DNA of 64,000 bases from Serratia marcescens subsp. marcescens ATCC 13880 (GCF_017299535.1 NZ_CP071238.1:2108001-2172000), one strand, 5' to 3'. Positions 8,217 through 19,977 are shown, numbered from the stretch's first letter. Numbers and translations are program-made. Notes: a model not told the origin generated them from the letters alone.

Positions 8217-8884
8217 TTCGCGTCAAAACGATAGCCCTGGCCACGTACCGTGGTGATCACTTCATGCGGGTATTCCGCCTGCACTTTCTTGCGCAAGCGG
8301 CCCATCAGCACGTCGATGGTGTGGCTTTCACGCAGTTCGGCGTCCGGGTAGAGCTGCAGCATCAACGAATCTTTGCTCACCACCTTGCCGGCGTTGCGGA
8401 TCAGGGTTTCGATGATGGTGTATTCAAAGGCGGTCAGCTTGATCTGTTGATCGTTGACGCTCAGTTCGCGGCGCGACAGATCGATCTGGAACGGCGGCAG
8501 CACGATCACCTGCGAAGCCAGGCCACTGTTGCGGCGCATCAGCGCCTGCATGCGGGCGATCACCTCTTCCAGGTGGAACGGCTTGGTGACATAGTCGTCG
8601 GCGCCGGCTTCCAGCACCGCTACTTTGTCCTGCCAGCTTTCGCGGGCGGTCAGCACCAGGATCGGCAGCTTGGTCTGATGGGCGCGCCAGCGGCGGATCA
8701 GGCTCAGGCCGTCTTCACCCGGCAGGCCGAGATCGACGATGGCGATATCCGGCGCGTGTTCCTGCAGGAAATAATCGGCTTCCTTGGCGTCTTCGGCCGC
8801 GTCGACCTGATGGCCCATCTCGCGCATCTGAACGGAAAGGTGGTGACGCAGCAAACCATTATCTTCAACAACCAGTACTCGCAT
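8213..8884 (-). CDS. phoP: Response regulator PhoP
   Basis: A 223-residue OmpR-family regulator. The receiver domain has the phospho-acceptor Asp in Ile-Val-Asp-Leu-Gly-Leu-Pro-Gly and the Lys of Val-Thr-Lys-Pro-Phe. The C-terminal winged helix ends in Thr-Thr-Val-Arg-Gly-Gln-Gly-Tyr-Arg. It is the first gene of the phoPQ unit and controls Mg2+ transport, lipid A modification and peptide resistance. Two PhoP boxes lie upstream, which fits autoactivation. Confidence 0.97.
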   Translation of the reverse strand: MRVLVVEDNGLLRHHLSVQMREMGHQVDAAEDAKEADYFLQEHAPDIAIVDLGLPGEDGLSLIRRWRAHQTKLPILVLTARESWQDKVAVLEAGADDYVTKPFHLEEVIARMQALMRRNSGLASQVIVLPPFQIDLSRRELSVNDQQIKLTAFEYTIIETLIRNAGKVVSKDSLMLQLYPDAELRESHTIDVLMGRLRKKVQAEYPHEVITTVRGQGYRFDAK

Positions 8885-9093
8885 GGCGAACTCCTGTGAC
8901 TATGCGGGTGAACATCCTGTCACCCACGCGATAAAAGGGAACACGCTCTGCGGCGTGTCAGGGAATAACGCGGCCACCTGAACCATTTTGACAAAAAGTG
9001 CTGAGGCTATGGTAGGTATAACCCGCCCGGCCCGCAAGAGAGCCGAAGCAATGTATTAAAATAAGCGTTATCAATTTGTTCGCCGATATTATC

Positions 9094-9154
9094 GACAAGC
9101 TCTGATAAACGTCGGATAAACAGCGGCGGGGCAACATTAAACGCAACTTAAACG
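9094..9154 (-). promoter_or_regulatory. PhoP-activated phoP promoter with two PhoP boxes
   Basis: On the minus strand there are two direct-repeat PhoP boxes: CGTTTA-N5-CGTTTA (9154-9138) and TGTTTA-N5-CGTTTA (9122-9106). The half-sites start at 9154, 9143, 9122 and 9111, spaced 11, 21 and 11 bases, so all face the same side of the helix. A GATAAT -10 element follows the proximal box by 12 bases, the usual PhoP-box arrangement. Transcription would give a leader of about 190-200 nt before phoP. I see nothing else definite in 8885-9262. Confidence 0.75.
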
Positions 9155-9262
9155 CGCCGGGCATTGCCCGCGAAAGGGAAGTGTGAGCCGGGCGCTTGAT
9201 AAGCTTTAAAGGTACTAATAAGGTATTATTGAGGCAACGGCACATTTTCTCAGGAGCGACGG

Positions 9263-10282
9263 ATGAAGCAGTTAACCCAGGCAGAACGCATAGCGGGCGC
9301 ACTTTACGGACAGATGCTGGGCGACGCGCTCGGCATGCCTTCCGAGCTGTGGCCGCGCGAGCGGGTTAAACGCCATTTCGGCTGGATAGACGGTTTTCTC
9401 GATGGGCCGGAGGAGAACTCGGCCGCCTGTTACTTCAAGGCCGGGCAATATACCGACGATACCGCGATGGCACTGGCGCTGGCCGATGCGCTGCGGGAAG
9501 CGGAAGGTGAGGTAGTGCCGGCGCTGATCGCCCGCAATGTGATCCGCTGGGTGGACAGTTTTGACGCCTTCAACAAGAACATTCTCGGCCCCAGTTCCAA
9601 ACTGGCGTTGAGCGAGCAGAAAGCGGGCACGCCGATCGCCGAGTTGGAAAACAACGGCATCACCAATGGCGCAGCAATGCGCATTTCGCCTTTGGGCTGC
9701 GTGCTGCCGTCTGCGCCGCTGGAGGATTTCTGTCAGCAGGTGTGGCTGGCCTCCAGCCCGACGCACAAATCCGACATCGCCGTCGCCGGTGCCGTCGCGA
9801 TCGCTTGGGCGGTTTCGCGTGCGGTGGAGGGCGCGGACTGGGCCTCGATTCGCCTGGCGCTGCCGGGCGTGGCGGAGTATGCCCAGCGCCGTCAGGTGAC
9901 GACGTTCAGCCCCTCGCTGGCGGCGCGCATCGAGTTGGCGTTTCAGGTGGTGGATGAGGCCGCCGATCCCGAGCAGGCCTCTGAGCGGATATATCAACTG
10001 ATTGGCGCCGGGGTGAGCACCATCGAGTCGGTGCCGGCGGCGCTGGCGATGGTGCAGCTGGCGCAAACCGATCCTACCCGTTGCGCGGTGCTGTGCGCCA
10101 ATCTGGGCGGCGATACCGACACCATCGGCGCGATGGCCACCGCTGTCTGCGGCGCGCTGCACGGCGCCGACGCGATGGATCCTGCCCTGCTGGCGGAGTT
10201 GCAGCGGGTGAATTCGCTGGACGTTGAGGCGTATGCCCAGGCGTTCGCGCGTTTTCGCCTCCGCCGGCAGGGCGAGGCGTGA
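9263..10282 (+). CDS. ADP-ribosylglycohydrolase family protein (YegU-like)
   Basis: A 339-residue DraG/ARH-fold hydrolase. It has the metal-binding Gln-Tyr-Thr-Asp-Asp-Thr motif near residue 70 and the Gly-Gly-Asp-Thr-Asp-Thr-Ile-Gly motif near residue 280, which hold the dinuclear Mg2+ site. Family members remove ADP-ribose from arginine or small molecules; the substrate here is unknown. AGGAG precedes the ATG. It ends 4 bases before the end of a convergent GntR regulator, echoing the E. coli yegU/yegW pairing, but the transporter and kinase genes of that cluster are absent. Confidence 0.85.
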   Translation: MKQLTQAERIAGALYGQMLGDALGMPSELWPRERVKRHFGWIDGFLDGPEENSAACYFKAGQYTDDTAMALALADALREAEGEVVPALIARNVIRWVDSFDAFNKNILGPSSKLALSEQKAGTPIAELENNGITNGAAMRISPLGCVLPSAPLEDFCQQVWLASSPTHKSDIAVAGAVAIAWAVSRAVEGADWASIRLALPGVAEYAQRRQVTTFSPSLAARIELAFQVVDEAADPEQASERIYQLIGAGVSTIESVPAALAMVQLAQTDPTRCAVLCANLGGDTDTIGAMATAVCGALHGADAMDPALLAELQRVNSLDVEAYAQAFARFRLRRQGEA

Positions 10283-10286
10283 CGGA

Positions 10287-11051
10287 TCAGCTTTCGCTGG
10301 TAAACTCGTACATGTCGCTGCGGCAGAAGCTTTCGCTGTATTCGATCGGCTTCTTGCGGTGGTCGAACAACGTCTGGCGCACGATCAGCAGCGGCATCGG
10401 TTCGGATAGCTGCAGCGCCTGGCGGATGTCGTCGTCGGCCATCGCCGCGCTGACCTGGCTGCGCAGCGAGCCCATCTCCACATTATTGCGCCGGAAGTAG
10501 TCGTACAGCGAGATGCCAATCTCGTCGACGTTGGCAATCGCCGCCGCCACCACGTAGGACACCGCCACCGACATCGGCCGCCGATCGATAAAGTGAATGC
10601 GCTTGAGTTGGTAGATCGGCGCTCCAACCGCCAGCCGGAGCTTTTCCGCCAGTTCGGCGCTGGCCGGCACCCGCTCGCGGCTGATCCATTGCGTATCCGG
10701 CTGACGCCCCTGTTGCGTCGCCTCGCGCGAGAACCCTTTGATGTCCGCTAATGAATAGCGCAGCTTCGGCGCGGGCCGTTGCGGCTGGATGAAGGTGCCG
10801 TAGCCGCGTGAACGGCCGATGATGCCGTCTTGCTCAAGGCAGGCCAGCGCTTTGCGCACCGTGATGCGTGAGATGCCGAGCCGTTCGGTAAACAGGCGCT
10901 CGCTGGGCAGGAAATCCCCCGCGTTCAGCAATCCTTGCTCGATAGCCTGGCGCACCGAGGCGTTAAAGCGCAGATATAACGGCATCGCGCCCGCGCTGGC
11001 CAGATCCTGCAGCAGTTTTTCCAGCAGACGCTGGTTGATCTCCTTGCTCAT
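10287..11051 (-). CDS. GntR-family regulator with UTRA domain (YegW-like)
   Basis: A 254-residue HutC-subfamily repressor: an N-terminal winged helix (Gly-Asp-Phe-Leu-Pro-Ser-Glu-Arg, then Ile-Ser-Arg-Ile-Thr-Val-Arg-Lys-Ala) and a C-terminal UTRA ligand domain with a Glu-Ser-Phe-Cys-Arg-Ser-Asp motif. It is convergent with the glycohydrolase gene and probably controls it or a nucleoside/sugar pathway. The effector is not known. Confidence 0.82.
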   Translation of the reverse strand: MSKEINQRLLEKLLQDLASAGAMPLYLRFNASVRQAIEQGLLNAGDFLPSERLFTERLGISRITVRKALACLEQDGIIGRSRGYGTFIQPQRPAPKLRYSLADIKGFSREATQQGRQPDTQWISRERVPASAELAEKLRLAVGAPIYQLKRIHFIDRRPMSVAVSYVVAAAIANVDEIGISLYDYFRRNNVEMGSLRSQVSAAMADDDIRQALQLSEPMPLLIVRQTLFDHRKKPIEYSESFCRSDMYEFTSES

Positions 11052-11189
11052 AGCTGACGGAAGTCCTGTAGCCGCAATGCGATGGCTTATTTAATGGGAT
11101 TTCGCCGGGCAGCGCAACTGCCGCCGCCGCTGGGAGAAATGAGGTAGAGTAGTGTGCTATCGCCCCAGGCTCGGAGAAACAGACTGCCC

Positions 11190-12704
11190 ATGAGTGACAC
11201 CCCAAGACACGCGGACGACGCGGCAATCCTGGCAGCCTTCACCCAGCAGCGTCAGCAGGGGCTGACCCGACGTTCGGCGCTGCATCAGGCCCTGTTGCGG
11301 CTCATCACCGCCGGGGAACTGCCGTGGCGGGCGAAGCTGCCGCCGAGCCGCGCGTTGGCGGCCCGGTTGACGGTGGCGCGTGACACGGTGGAACAGACCT
11401 ACGCACGGCTGGAGGCGGAGGGGTTTATCAGCCGAACGGTGGGGCGCGGCAGCTTTGTGCGTTATCGCTGCGATACGCTGCTCGGCCGTGAACTGCTGGC
11501 GACGCAGGCAGGCCAGGAGGCGCGGCTGGCGGAACGCGAGTTAAGCGATCGCGGCCGGGCGTTGCTGGCGGTCAGCCATACGCCGCACACCAGCCGCCAG
11601 GCTTCGCTGACGCCCTCGCTGGCGGATCTGCGGGCGTTTCCCATCGATTCATGGCTGCAGTGGGAAAAGCAGGCGCTGCGGCGGCACGGCGAGCGGCTGT
11701 TGGGGTATGCCGATCCGCAGGGCTTGCCGGAACTGCGTGCGGCGATCGCGCACTATTTGCAGCGGGAGCGGGGCGTCAAGGCGTCGGCGGAGCAGGTGAT
11801 CGTGGTCACCAGCTCTCAGCAGGCGCTGGCGCTGTGCACCCAGGTGCTGTTCGATCCCGGCGATGCGGTATTCGTCGAAGAGCCGGGCTACCAGGGGGCG
11901 AAAAAGCTGGTGCAGTCGGCGGGGCTGCAGGCGCGACCGATCGGCATCGATGAGCAGGGGATGGACGTCGGGCAACTGATGCACGCCACGGGCGGCGGGC
12001 GGGGCGTTTACATCACGCCGTCCCATCACTACCCGCTGGGGTATTCGCTGAGCCTCGAGCGGCGTCTGGCGCTGTTGCAGTGGGCCCAGCGTCGGCGGGC
12101 CTGGATCATCGAAGACGATTATGACGCCGAGTTCAACTACGATCGACAAACCAAGGCGGCGCTGCAGGGGCTGGACAGCGGCGGGCGCACGCTGTACATC
12201 GGCACCTTCAGCAAGACGCTGTTTCCGGGGCTGCGCATCGGCTTCATGATTGCGCCGCCGCAGCTGGTGCGGCCATTGGTCGCCGCCAGGCAGTTTCAGG
12301 ACGGCTACACGTCGGCGCTGGCGCAGATGACGCTGTTCCACTGCCTGCATGAGGGCGGCTACGCCGAGCATCTGCGCAATATGCGCACGCTGTACAAGGC
12401 GCGGCTGGATGTGCTGTACGACGCGGTGCAACGCCATCTCGCGCCCTGGACGCACCCGGCCTTGCCGCAGGGTGGGCTGCAGCTGGTTTGCCCGTTGGCG
12501 GATGCGGCGACGGAGCGGCGGCTGGTGGCGGCGGCGGCCGAACGAGGAATACGGTTGTACGGCCTGGCGGATTTCTACACCGGCGCGCCGCAGCGCGGGG
12601 CGCTGGTGCTCGGTTTTTCGGCCTATACGCCGGACGAGATCGTGCGCTTTATCGCCACGCTGGCGCAGGTGTTCAACGCGCTGCCGCGGGAAAGCGGCGG
12701 TTAA
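11190..12704 (+). CDS. MocR/PdxR-family regulator (GntR helix-turn-helix fused to aminotransferase)
   Basis: A 504-residue fusion. Residues about 15-85 are a GntR winged helix (Leu-Pro-Pro-Ser-Arg-Ala-Leu-Ala then Val-Ala-Arg-Asp-Thr-Val). The rest is a class I aminotransferase-like domain with the PLP lysine in Gly-Thr-Phe-Ser-Lys-Thr-Leu-Phe-Pro-Gly. Family members use PLP or its adducts as effector. ATG 11190 has GGAG upstream; an in-frame GTG at 11154 is less likely. Two GNAT genes follow on the same strand after a direct-repeat operator candidate. Confidence 0.85.
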   Translation: MSDTPRHADDAAILAAFTQQRQQGLTRRSALHQALLRLITAGELPWRAKLPPSRALAARLTVARDTVEQTYARLEAEGFISRTVGRGSFVRYRCDTLLGRELLATQAGQEARLAERELSDRGRALLAVSHTPHTSRQASLTPSLADLRAFPIDSWLQWEKQALRRHGERLLGYADPQGLPELRAAIAHYLQRERGVKASAEQVIVVTSSQQALALCTQVLFDPGDAVFVEEPGYQGAKKLVQSAGLQARPIGIDEQGMDVGQLMHATGGGRGVYITPSHHYPLGYSLSLERRLALLQWAQRRRAWIIEDDYDAEFNYDRQTKAALQGLDSGGRTLYIGTFSKTLFPGLRIGFMIAPPQLVRPLVAARQFQDGYTSALAQMTLFHCLHEGGYAEHLRNMRTLYKARLDVLYDAVQRHLAPWTHPALPQGGLQLVCPLADAATERRLVAAAAERGIRLYGLADFYTGAPQRGALVLGFSAYTPDEIVRFIATLAQVFNALPRESGG

Positions 12705-12736
12705 AATTGGTCTGCTCGGCGTTTTGAATTGGTCCG
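12705..12736 (+). promoter_or_regulatory. Direct repeat AATTGGTCYG, candidate MocR operator
   Basis: AATTGGTCTG at 12705 and AATTGGTCCG at 12727, 22 bases apart (two helical turns), lie between the regulator and the acetyltransferase gene. MocR-type regulators commonly bind direct repeats with this periodicity. This suggests control of the downstream GNAT genes. Confidence 0.5.
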
Positions 12737-12820
12737 TATTACGCCGCCGCTGCGCGGTGTATCCTGCCGCTATTCGGTTATTTCCCTAATGGAAATAATA
12801 TCTTAACCCCGTGAGGCGCT

Positions 12821-13273
12821 ATGAACCCATCAAATCGTGAAGTGACCATCCGCAGAATCAATGGCGACGACAGAGCGCAATGGCTGGCGTTGTGGCAGGG
12901 CTATCTCGACTTTTACCGCGCCGACGTGGCGCCGCAGGTGACCGATCGCACCTTCGAACGGTTGGGGCTGGATGAACAGGTGTACGGGCTGGTGGCGGAG
13001 GATGCCGACAGCCGGCTGCTGGGGCTGATGAACCTGGTATTCCATCCGTCCACCTGGAGCGCGATGGGCTATTGTTATATCGAAGATCTCTATGTGTCGC
13101 CGCAGGCGCGCGGCCATAAAGTGTCGGAAAAACTGTTCGAACAGGCGTATCGACTGGCGGAGGCGCGCGGCAGCGATCGGGTCTATTGGATGACTCAAGA
13201 GTACAACGCGCCGGCGCGTTCGCTGTACGACAAAATCGGCAGAAGAAGCTCGTTTATCGTTTATACCCGTTAA
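12821..13273 (+). CDS. GNAT-family N-acetyltransferase
   Basis: A 150-residue single-domain acetyltransferase. The acetyl-CoA loop is Gln-Ala-Arg-Gly-His-Lys-Val preceded by Ile-Glu-Asp-Leu-Tyr-Val; the C-terminal Asn-Ala-Pro-Ala-Arg-Ser-Leu-Tyr-Asp is typical of the fold. The substrate is unknown; family relatives act on amines or amino acids. It is followed after 15 bases by another GNAT gene, so the two are probably co-transcribed under the upstream MocR regulator. Confidence 0.82.
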   Translation: MNPSNREVTIRRINGDDRAQWLALWQGYLDFYRADVAPQVTDRTFERLGLDEQVYGLVAEDADSRLLGLMNLVFHPSTWSAMGYCYIEDLYVSPQARGHKVSEKLFEQAYRLAEARGSDRVYWMTQEYNAPARSLYDKIGRRSSFIVYTR

Positions 13274-13288
13274 CCGCAGGAGGCGCGT

Positions 13289-13993
13289 ATGGCAATGAAT
13301 CGTTATGGTCAGCCGATTGGCGAACCGATGCCGGATTGGCAACCGGCTCGTCGCCCGGGCGGCGCAACGCTCGGCGGGCGTTTCTGCTCGCTGGCGCCGC
13401 TCGAGCCGCAGCGGGATTACGCCGCGCTGTACGACGCTTTCCAGCTGGCGCCGGACGGCCGCGACTGGACCTATCTGTCTATCGAACGGCCCGACACGCC
13501 GGCGGCGATGCTGCTGCATCTGGAGACGCTGCAGGCCAACCCGACGCTGGTCAATCTGACAGTGTTCGATGCCGTCAGCGACGCGCCGGTGGGGACGGTG
13601 GCGCTGATGCGCATCGACGAGGCCAACGGCGTGCTGGAGATCGGCCACGTCAGCTGGTCACCGTTGATGAAACAGCGCTCCAGCGCCACCGAGGCCATCG
13701 CGCTGCTGCTGCGTTACGCCTTCGACACGCTGGGCTATCGTCGCTGTGAGTGGAAGTGCGACAGCCATAACGCGCCATCGCGCCAGGCCGCGCTGCGCTT
13801 TGGCTTCCGTTACGAGGGCAACTTCCGCTTTGCGGTGATCGTTAAAGGGCGCAGCCGCGATACCGACTGGTTCGCCATTACCGCTGACCGTTGGCCGGTG
13901 GTGCGGCAGGCGTTTGAGCGTTGGCTGAGTGCGGACAACTTCGATACGCAGGGGCGGCAGATTGCCCGGCTGCAGGTGTTGCGCGGCGAATAA
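13289..13993 (+). CDS. GNAT-family acetyltransferase, RimJ/RimL-like
   Basis: A 234-residue protein of the larger GNAT class (Acetyltransf_3 type). It has Glu-Ile-Gly-His-Val-Ser-Trp and Gln-Arg-Ser-Ser-Ala-Thr-Glu-Ala at the acetyl-CoA site, then Arg-Cys-Glu-Trp-Lys-Cys-Asp and Arg-Gln-Ala-Ala-Leu-Arg-Phe-Gly-Phe. Related enzymes acetylate proteins or small amines. AGGAGG-like sequence precedes the ATG. Confidence 0.82.
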   Translation: MAMNRYGQPIGEPMPDWQPARRPGGATLGGRFCSLAPLEPQRDYAALYDAFQLAPDGRDWTYLSIERPDTPAAMLLHLETLQANPTLVNLTVFDAVSDAPVGTVALMRIDEANGVLEIGHVSWSPLMKQRSSATEAIALLLRYAFDTLGYRRCEWKCDSHNAPSRQAALRFGFRYEGNFRFAVIVKGRSRDTDWFAITADRWPVVRQAFERWLSADNFDTQGRQIARLQVLRGE

Positions 13994-14000
13994 TAAGCAA

Positions 14001-14024
14001 CAAGGCGGCCCGCGGGCCGCCTTG
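14001..14024. terminator. Bidirectional hairpin between GNAT gene and purB
   Basis: CAAGGCGGCC-CGCG-GGCCGCCTTG is a perfect 24-base palindrome between two convergent genes, with short T tracts only. It is likely to end both transcripts. Confidence 0.6.
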
Positions 14025-14044
14025 TCGTTGTGGGTCTAACGCGT

Positions 14045-16064
<2,020 letters not shown>

Positions 16065-16395
16065 GATGACTCCTGTAAACGCGGTGAACGGTACATGGCT
16101 TACTGCATAAGGTTGTGTGTATCGCAGGGGCAACGGCGGCGGCCGCGAACGGTAACGCTCGGGCGTGGCTGTAACAACGATGACAACGAATGCCGCGGAT
16201 CATGCCACAAAATCGAGGGTAAACCCAGCGTCTAATACGTCTGTGACGAGGCGGAGGCGCCGTGCGGCGCAGAACTGCGCAATAAGGCGGCGAAAATCGC
16301 CGGCGCGGCGGCGCGAACTTATTGTTGCGGCGGCAAATAAAGTGCGGCGGCTGCATCTATACTGCCAACGTGAACCCTTAAATAAAGACCTTTAT
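16065..16395. other. Intergenic region between divergent hflD and kup
   Basis: A 331-base GC-rich gap. It contains short GC-rich inverted segments around 16250-16275. I see no gene or clear promoter motif. An open frame runs upstream of kup from 16165, but its composition is not protein-like and it lacks a ribosome binding site. Confidence 0.4.
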
Positions 16396-18264
16396 ATGCA
16401 CGTAAAAAACAAGCAGCCGCTGCCGGCGGTGACGCTGGCGGCCATCGGCGTGGTGTACGGCGATATCGGCACCAGCCCGCTGTATACCCTGCGCGAATGC
16501 CTGACGGCGGAGGAGGGCATCACCCTGACGCCGGCCTCGATTTACGGCTTTTTGTCGCTGATTTTCTGGCTGCTGACGCTGGTGGTGTCCATTAAATACA
16601 TTTGTTTTGTGATGCGCGCCGACAACGACGGCGAGGGAGGCATTCTGACGCTGATGTCGCTGGCGATCCGCAAGCTGGATGCGCGCTGGGTGCCGGCGGC
16701 GGTGCTGATCGGGCTGGTGGGCGGCAGCTTCTTTTACGGCGACGGGGTGATCACCCCGGCCATTTCGGTGCTCTCGGCCATCGAGGGGCTGCAGATTATC
16801 GCCCCCGAGCTGGACAGCTTTATCGTGCCGCTGTCGCTGCTGGTGCTGACCGCGTTGTTCGCGATCCAAAAACGCGGCACCGGCAGCGTCGGCAAACTGT
16901 TTGCCCCGGCGATGGTTATCTGGTTCCTGACGCTGGCGCTGCTGGGCATCGGCGGCATTCTGCATCACCCCGGCGTGCTGCGGGCGCTGAACCCTTACTG
17001 GGCGGTGAATTTCTTCCTCGAATACAAGGCGGTGTCATTCTTTGCGCTGGGCATGGTGGTGCTGTCGGTCACCGGCGCCGAAGCGTTGTACGCCGATATG
17101 GGCCACTTCGGTAAAAAGCCGATCCGTCTGGCGTGGTTTACGCTGGTGGCGCCGGCGCTGGTGTTGAACTACTTCGGCCAGGGGGCGCTGCTGCTGGCCA
17201 ATCCGGCGGCGATCAACAACCCGTTCTTCCTGCTGGCGCCGACCTGGGCGCTGATCCCGCTGCTGGTGATCGCCACGCTGGCGACGGTGATCGCCTCGCA
17301 GGCGGTGATCTCCGGCGTGTTCTCGCTGACGCGGCAGGCGGTGCGGCTGGGCTACCTGCCGCCGATGCGCATCATCTATACCTCCGATCAGGAGTCCGGG
17401 CAGATCTACATTCCGGTGGTGAACTGGCTGCTGTTCGCGGCGGTGCTGATCGTGATTATCAGTTTCAAACACTCCAGCAACCTGGCGTCGGCTTACGGCA
17501 TCGTGGTGACCGGCACCATGCTGCTGTCGTCGATTTTGCTGAGCATCGTGGCGGTGAAAAACTGGGGCTGGCCGCGCGCGCTGGGCGGGTTGATGCTGCT
17601 GGTCATGCTGTGCATCGACGTGCCGCTGTTCGGCGCCAACCTGATCAAGCTGGCGACCGGCGGCTGGCTGCCGGTGGCGCTTGGGCTGACGATTCTGCTG
17701 ATCATGCTGACCTGGAAGACCGAGCGTTCGCGCCTGATCCGCCGGTTGCGCGACAACCAGGAAGGGCTGAGCGCGCTGATCGAATCGCTGGAGAAGGCGC
17801 CGCCGAAGCGGGTGCCGGGCACCGCGGTGTTTATGGAGCGCACGCCGCATGCGGTGCCGCTGGTGCTGTTGCATAACCTGAAGCACAACAAGGTGCTGCA
17901 CGAGCGCGTGGTGCTGCTGACCATCGTCACCACCGACATGCCGTACGTGCACAATGTGCAGCGGGTGGCGATCGAACAGCTGTCGGCGAGCTTTTGGCGG
18001 GTGGTGGCGAGCTACGGCTGGCGCGAGACGCCCAACGTGACGGATATCCTTTATCGCTGCGGGCTGGAGGGGATGAGCTTCACCATGAACGAGACCTCGT
18101 TCTTCATGTCGCGCGATACGCTGGTGCTGGGCAAGCGACCCTGGTATCTGCGCGTGCGCGGCAAGGTGTTTCAGCTATTGCAGCGCAACGCGCTGCGGGC
18201 GCCGGATCTGTTCGAAATCCCGCCGAATCGGGTGATCGAGCTGGGCGCGCAGGTGGAATTTTGA
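16396..18264 (+). CDS. kup: Low-affinity potassium transporter Kup
   Basis: A 622-residue K+/H+ symporter with about 12 membrane segments followed by a cytoplasmic C-terminal domain. The family motif [13 protein letters not shown] lies at residues about 18-30. The length equals E. coli Kup. The position is unusual: in E. coli mnmA and hflD are adjacent, whereas here kup lies between them on the opposite strand. Confidence 0.93.
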   Translation: MHVKNKQPLPAVTLAAIGVVYGDIGTSPLYTLRECLTAEEGITLTPASIYGFLSLIFWLLTLVVSIKYICFVMRADNDGEGGILTLMSLAIRKLDARWVPAAVLIGLVGGSFFYGDGVITPAISVLSAIEGLQIIAPELDSFIVPLSLLVLTALFAIQKRGTGSVGKLFAPAMVIWFLTLALLGIGGILHHPGVLRALNPYWAVNFFLEYKAVSFFALGMVVLSVTGAEALYADMGHFGKKPIRLAWFTLVAPALVLNYFGQGALLLANPAAINNPFFLLAPTWALIPLLVIATLATVIASQAVISGVFSLTRQAVRLGYLPPMRIIYTSDQESGQIYIPVVNWLLFAAVLIVIISFKHSSNLASAYGIVVTGTMLLSSILLSIVAVKNWGWPRALGGLMLLVMLCIDVPLFGANLIKLATGGWLPVALGLTILLIMLTWKTERSRLIRRLRDNQEGLSALIESLEKAPPKRVPGTAVFMERTPHAVPLVLLHNLKHNKVLHERVVLLTIVTTDMPYVHNVQRVAIEQLSASFWRVVASYGWRETPNVTDILYRCGLEGMSFTMNETSFFMSRDTLVLGKRPWYLRVRGKVFQLLQRNALRAPDLFEIPPNRVIELGAQVEF

Positions 18265-18270
18265 ATAAAA

Positions 18271-18300
18271 AAACGCTGCGGTAAACGCAGCGTTTTTCTT
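18271..18300. terminator. Bidirectional terminator between kup and mnmA
   Basis: AAACGCTGCG-GTAAA-CGCAGCGTTT with A-rich sequence on one side and TTTTTCTT on the other serves both convergent genes. Confidence 0.9.
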
Positions 18301-18314
18301 GGGCGGCAGGTGAA

Positions 18315-19415
18315 TTACGCCAGGCGCTGTTCGATGATGCCGCCGCCGAGGCAGATTTCGCCCTGATAGAACACCGCCGACTGACCGGGGGTGACGGCGG
18401 AGACCGGCTCGTCGAAACGCACTTCGATGCGTTCGTCGTCGAGCGGGGTCACGGTGCAAGGGATGTCCTGCTGGCGATAGCGGGTCTTCACCGTACAGCG
18501 GAACGGGCCGGTCAGCGGCAGACGATCCACCCAGTGCAGCTGCTGCGCGATCAGGCCGGTGGACATCAGGCGCGGGTGATCGTGCCCCTGCGCAACCACC
18601 AGCACGTTGTTGGCCACGTCTTTATCCACCACGTACCACGGATCTTCGCTGCTGTCTTTCAGGCCGCCGATGCCCAGCCCTTTGCGCTGGCCCAGAGTGT
18701 GATACATCAAACCCTGGTGTTCGCCGACGGTCTGGCCGTCGACGCTGACGATCGGGCCCGGCTGGGCCGGCAGGTAGCGGCCGAGGAAGTCGCGGAACTT
18801 GCGTTCGCCGATGAAGCAGATGCCGGTGGAGTCTTTCTTCTTGGCGGTGACCAGCTCCAGTTGCTCGGCGATGCGGCGCACCTCCGGCTTCTCCAGCTCC
18901 CCGACCGGGAACAGGCTCTGCGCCACCTGCTCGTGGCTCAAGGTGTAGAGGAAGTAGCTCTGATCTTTGTTGCCGTCGACGCCGCGCAGCAGGCGGCTTT
19001 TGCCGTCCACGTCCTGGCGGCGCACGTAGTGGCCGGTGGCGATGAAATCGGCCCCCAGATCTTCGGCAGCGAACTCCAGGAAGGCTTTGAATTTGATCTC
19101 TTTATTGCACAGGATGTCCGGGTTCGGCGTGCGGCCGGCCTTGTACTCTTCCAGGAACAGCTCAAACACGTTGTCCCAGTATTCCGCCGCAAAGTTCACC
19201 GTGTGCAGTTCGATGCCCAGCTTGTCGCAGACCGCTTGCGCATCGGCCAGATCGGTCGCGGCGGAGCAGTACTCTTCGTCGTCGTCTTCTTCCCAGTTCT
19301 TCATGAACAGCCCAGCGACCTGATAGCCCTGTTGCTGTAACAGATAGGCGGTAACGGAAGAGTCGACGCCGCCGGACATACCGACGATTACTTTTTTCTG
19401 GCTGTTGTCTGACAT
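18315..19415 (-). CDS. mnmA: tRNA-specific 2-thiouridylase MnmA
   Basis: A 366-residue enzyme that thiolates U34 of tRNA-Lys, tRNA-Glu and tRNA-Gln with sulfur relayed from IscS/TusABCDE. The PP-loop Ser-Gly-Gly-Val-Asp-Ser-Ser lies near residue 14. The two catalytic cysteines are in Asp-Ile-Leu-Cys-Asn-Lys and Gly-Ile-Cys-Phe-Ile-Gly-Glu. It follows nudJ on the same strand. Confidence 0.97.
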   Translation of the reverse strand: MSDNSQKKVIVGMSGGVDSSVTAYLLQQQGYQVAGLFMKNWEEDDDEEYCSAATDLADAQAVCDKLGIELHTVNFAAEYWDNVFELFLEEYKAGRTPNPDILCNKEIKFKAFLEFAAEDLGADFIATGHYVRRQDVDGKSRLLRGVDGNKDQSYFLYTLSHEQVAQSLFPVGELEKPEVRRIAEQLELVTAKKKDSTGICFIGERKFRDFLGRYLPAQPGPIVSVDGQTVGEHQGLMYHTLGQRKGLGIGGLKDSSEDPWYVVDKDVANNVLVVAQGHDHPRLMSTGLIAQQLHWVDRLPLTGPFRCTVKTRYRQQDIPCTVTPLDDERIEVRFDEPVSAVTPGQSAVFYQGEICLGGGIIEQRLA

Positions 19416-19521
19416 GGGGATCTCACGAACTTGAACACGAACCGTGCTGATAAAAACAAGCGCAGGATTTTACCACGTTGGCCGCGCCGGCGCACTGTTC
19501 ATCTTGTGCTGCCCGGCGCGC

Positions 19522-19968
19522 TTAATGCGGCCAGGCGAAGCTGCCGACCAGCGACAGCGGGTAGCGCTCCGGCTGCTGATAGCTGCGAATGCTCTCCGCC
19601 ACCAGCGCGGAACGCAGGTTGGGCGCCTGCAAAATCTCGTCGGCGCTCAACCACAGGCAGCGATCGATGTCGCTGTCGTGCGGCTCGGTCGGCAGCGGTT
19701 GTTCCAGCTCGATGACGAAGCAGAAACGCAGGAACGACGTGCGATCCGGCGCGATCCACTGGTGCAGGCGCAGGAACGCCTGCGGCGTGGCGCGGATGCC
19801 GGTCTCTTCCCACAGCTCGCGCTCGGCGGCCTGCACCAGCGTCTCGTCGGCCTCCAGGTGGCCGGCCGGCTGATTCCACAGCGCTTTGCCGTTGATGGTC
19901 TCTTCGACGACCAAAAATTTGCCGGCGGCGTGCACCACGCAGGCTACGGTGACGTGCGGTTTGAACAT
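19522..19968 (-). CDS. nudJ: Nudix phosphatase NudJ
   Basis: A 148-residue Nudix hydrolase. The Nudix box begins Gly-His-Leu-Glu-Ala-Asp-Glu and ends Arg-Glu-Leu-Trp-Glu-Glu-Thr-Gly-Ile. E. coli NudJ hydrolyses nucleoside di/triphosphates and HMP-PP. It sits between rluE and mnmA as in E. coli, except that an LprI-like gene is inserted upstream. Confidence 0.93.
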   Translation of the reverse strand: MFKPHVTVACVVHAAGKFLVVEETINGKALWNQPAGHLEADETLVQAAERELWEETGIRATPQAFLRLHQWIAPDRTSFLRFCFVIELEQPLPTEPHDSDIDRCLWLSADEILQAPNLRSALVAESIRSYQQPERYPLSLVGSFAWPH

Positions 19969-19977
19969 GCGGTCTCC

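Noticed and set aside
6999..8234. 411-codon plus-strand frame opposite phoQ
   Set aside because: An antisense shadow of phoQ rich in His, Gln and Arg.
16165..16395. N-terminal extension of kup
   Set aside because: E. coli Kup is 622 residues and begins at the equivalent of 16396; the extension is basic, low-complexity sequence.
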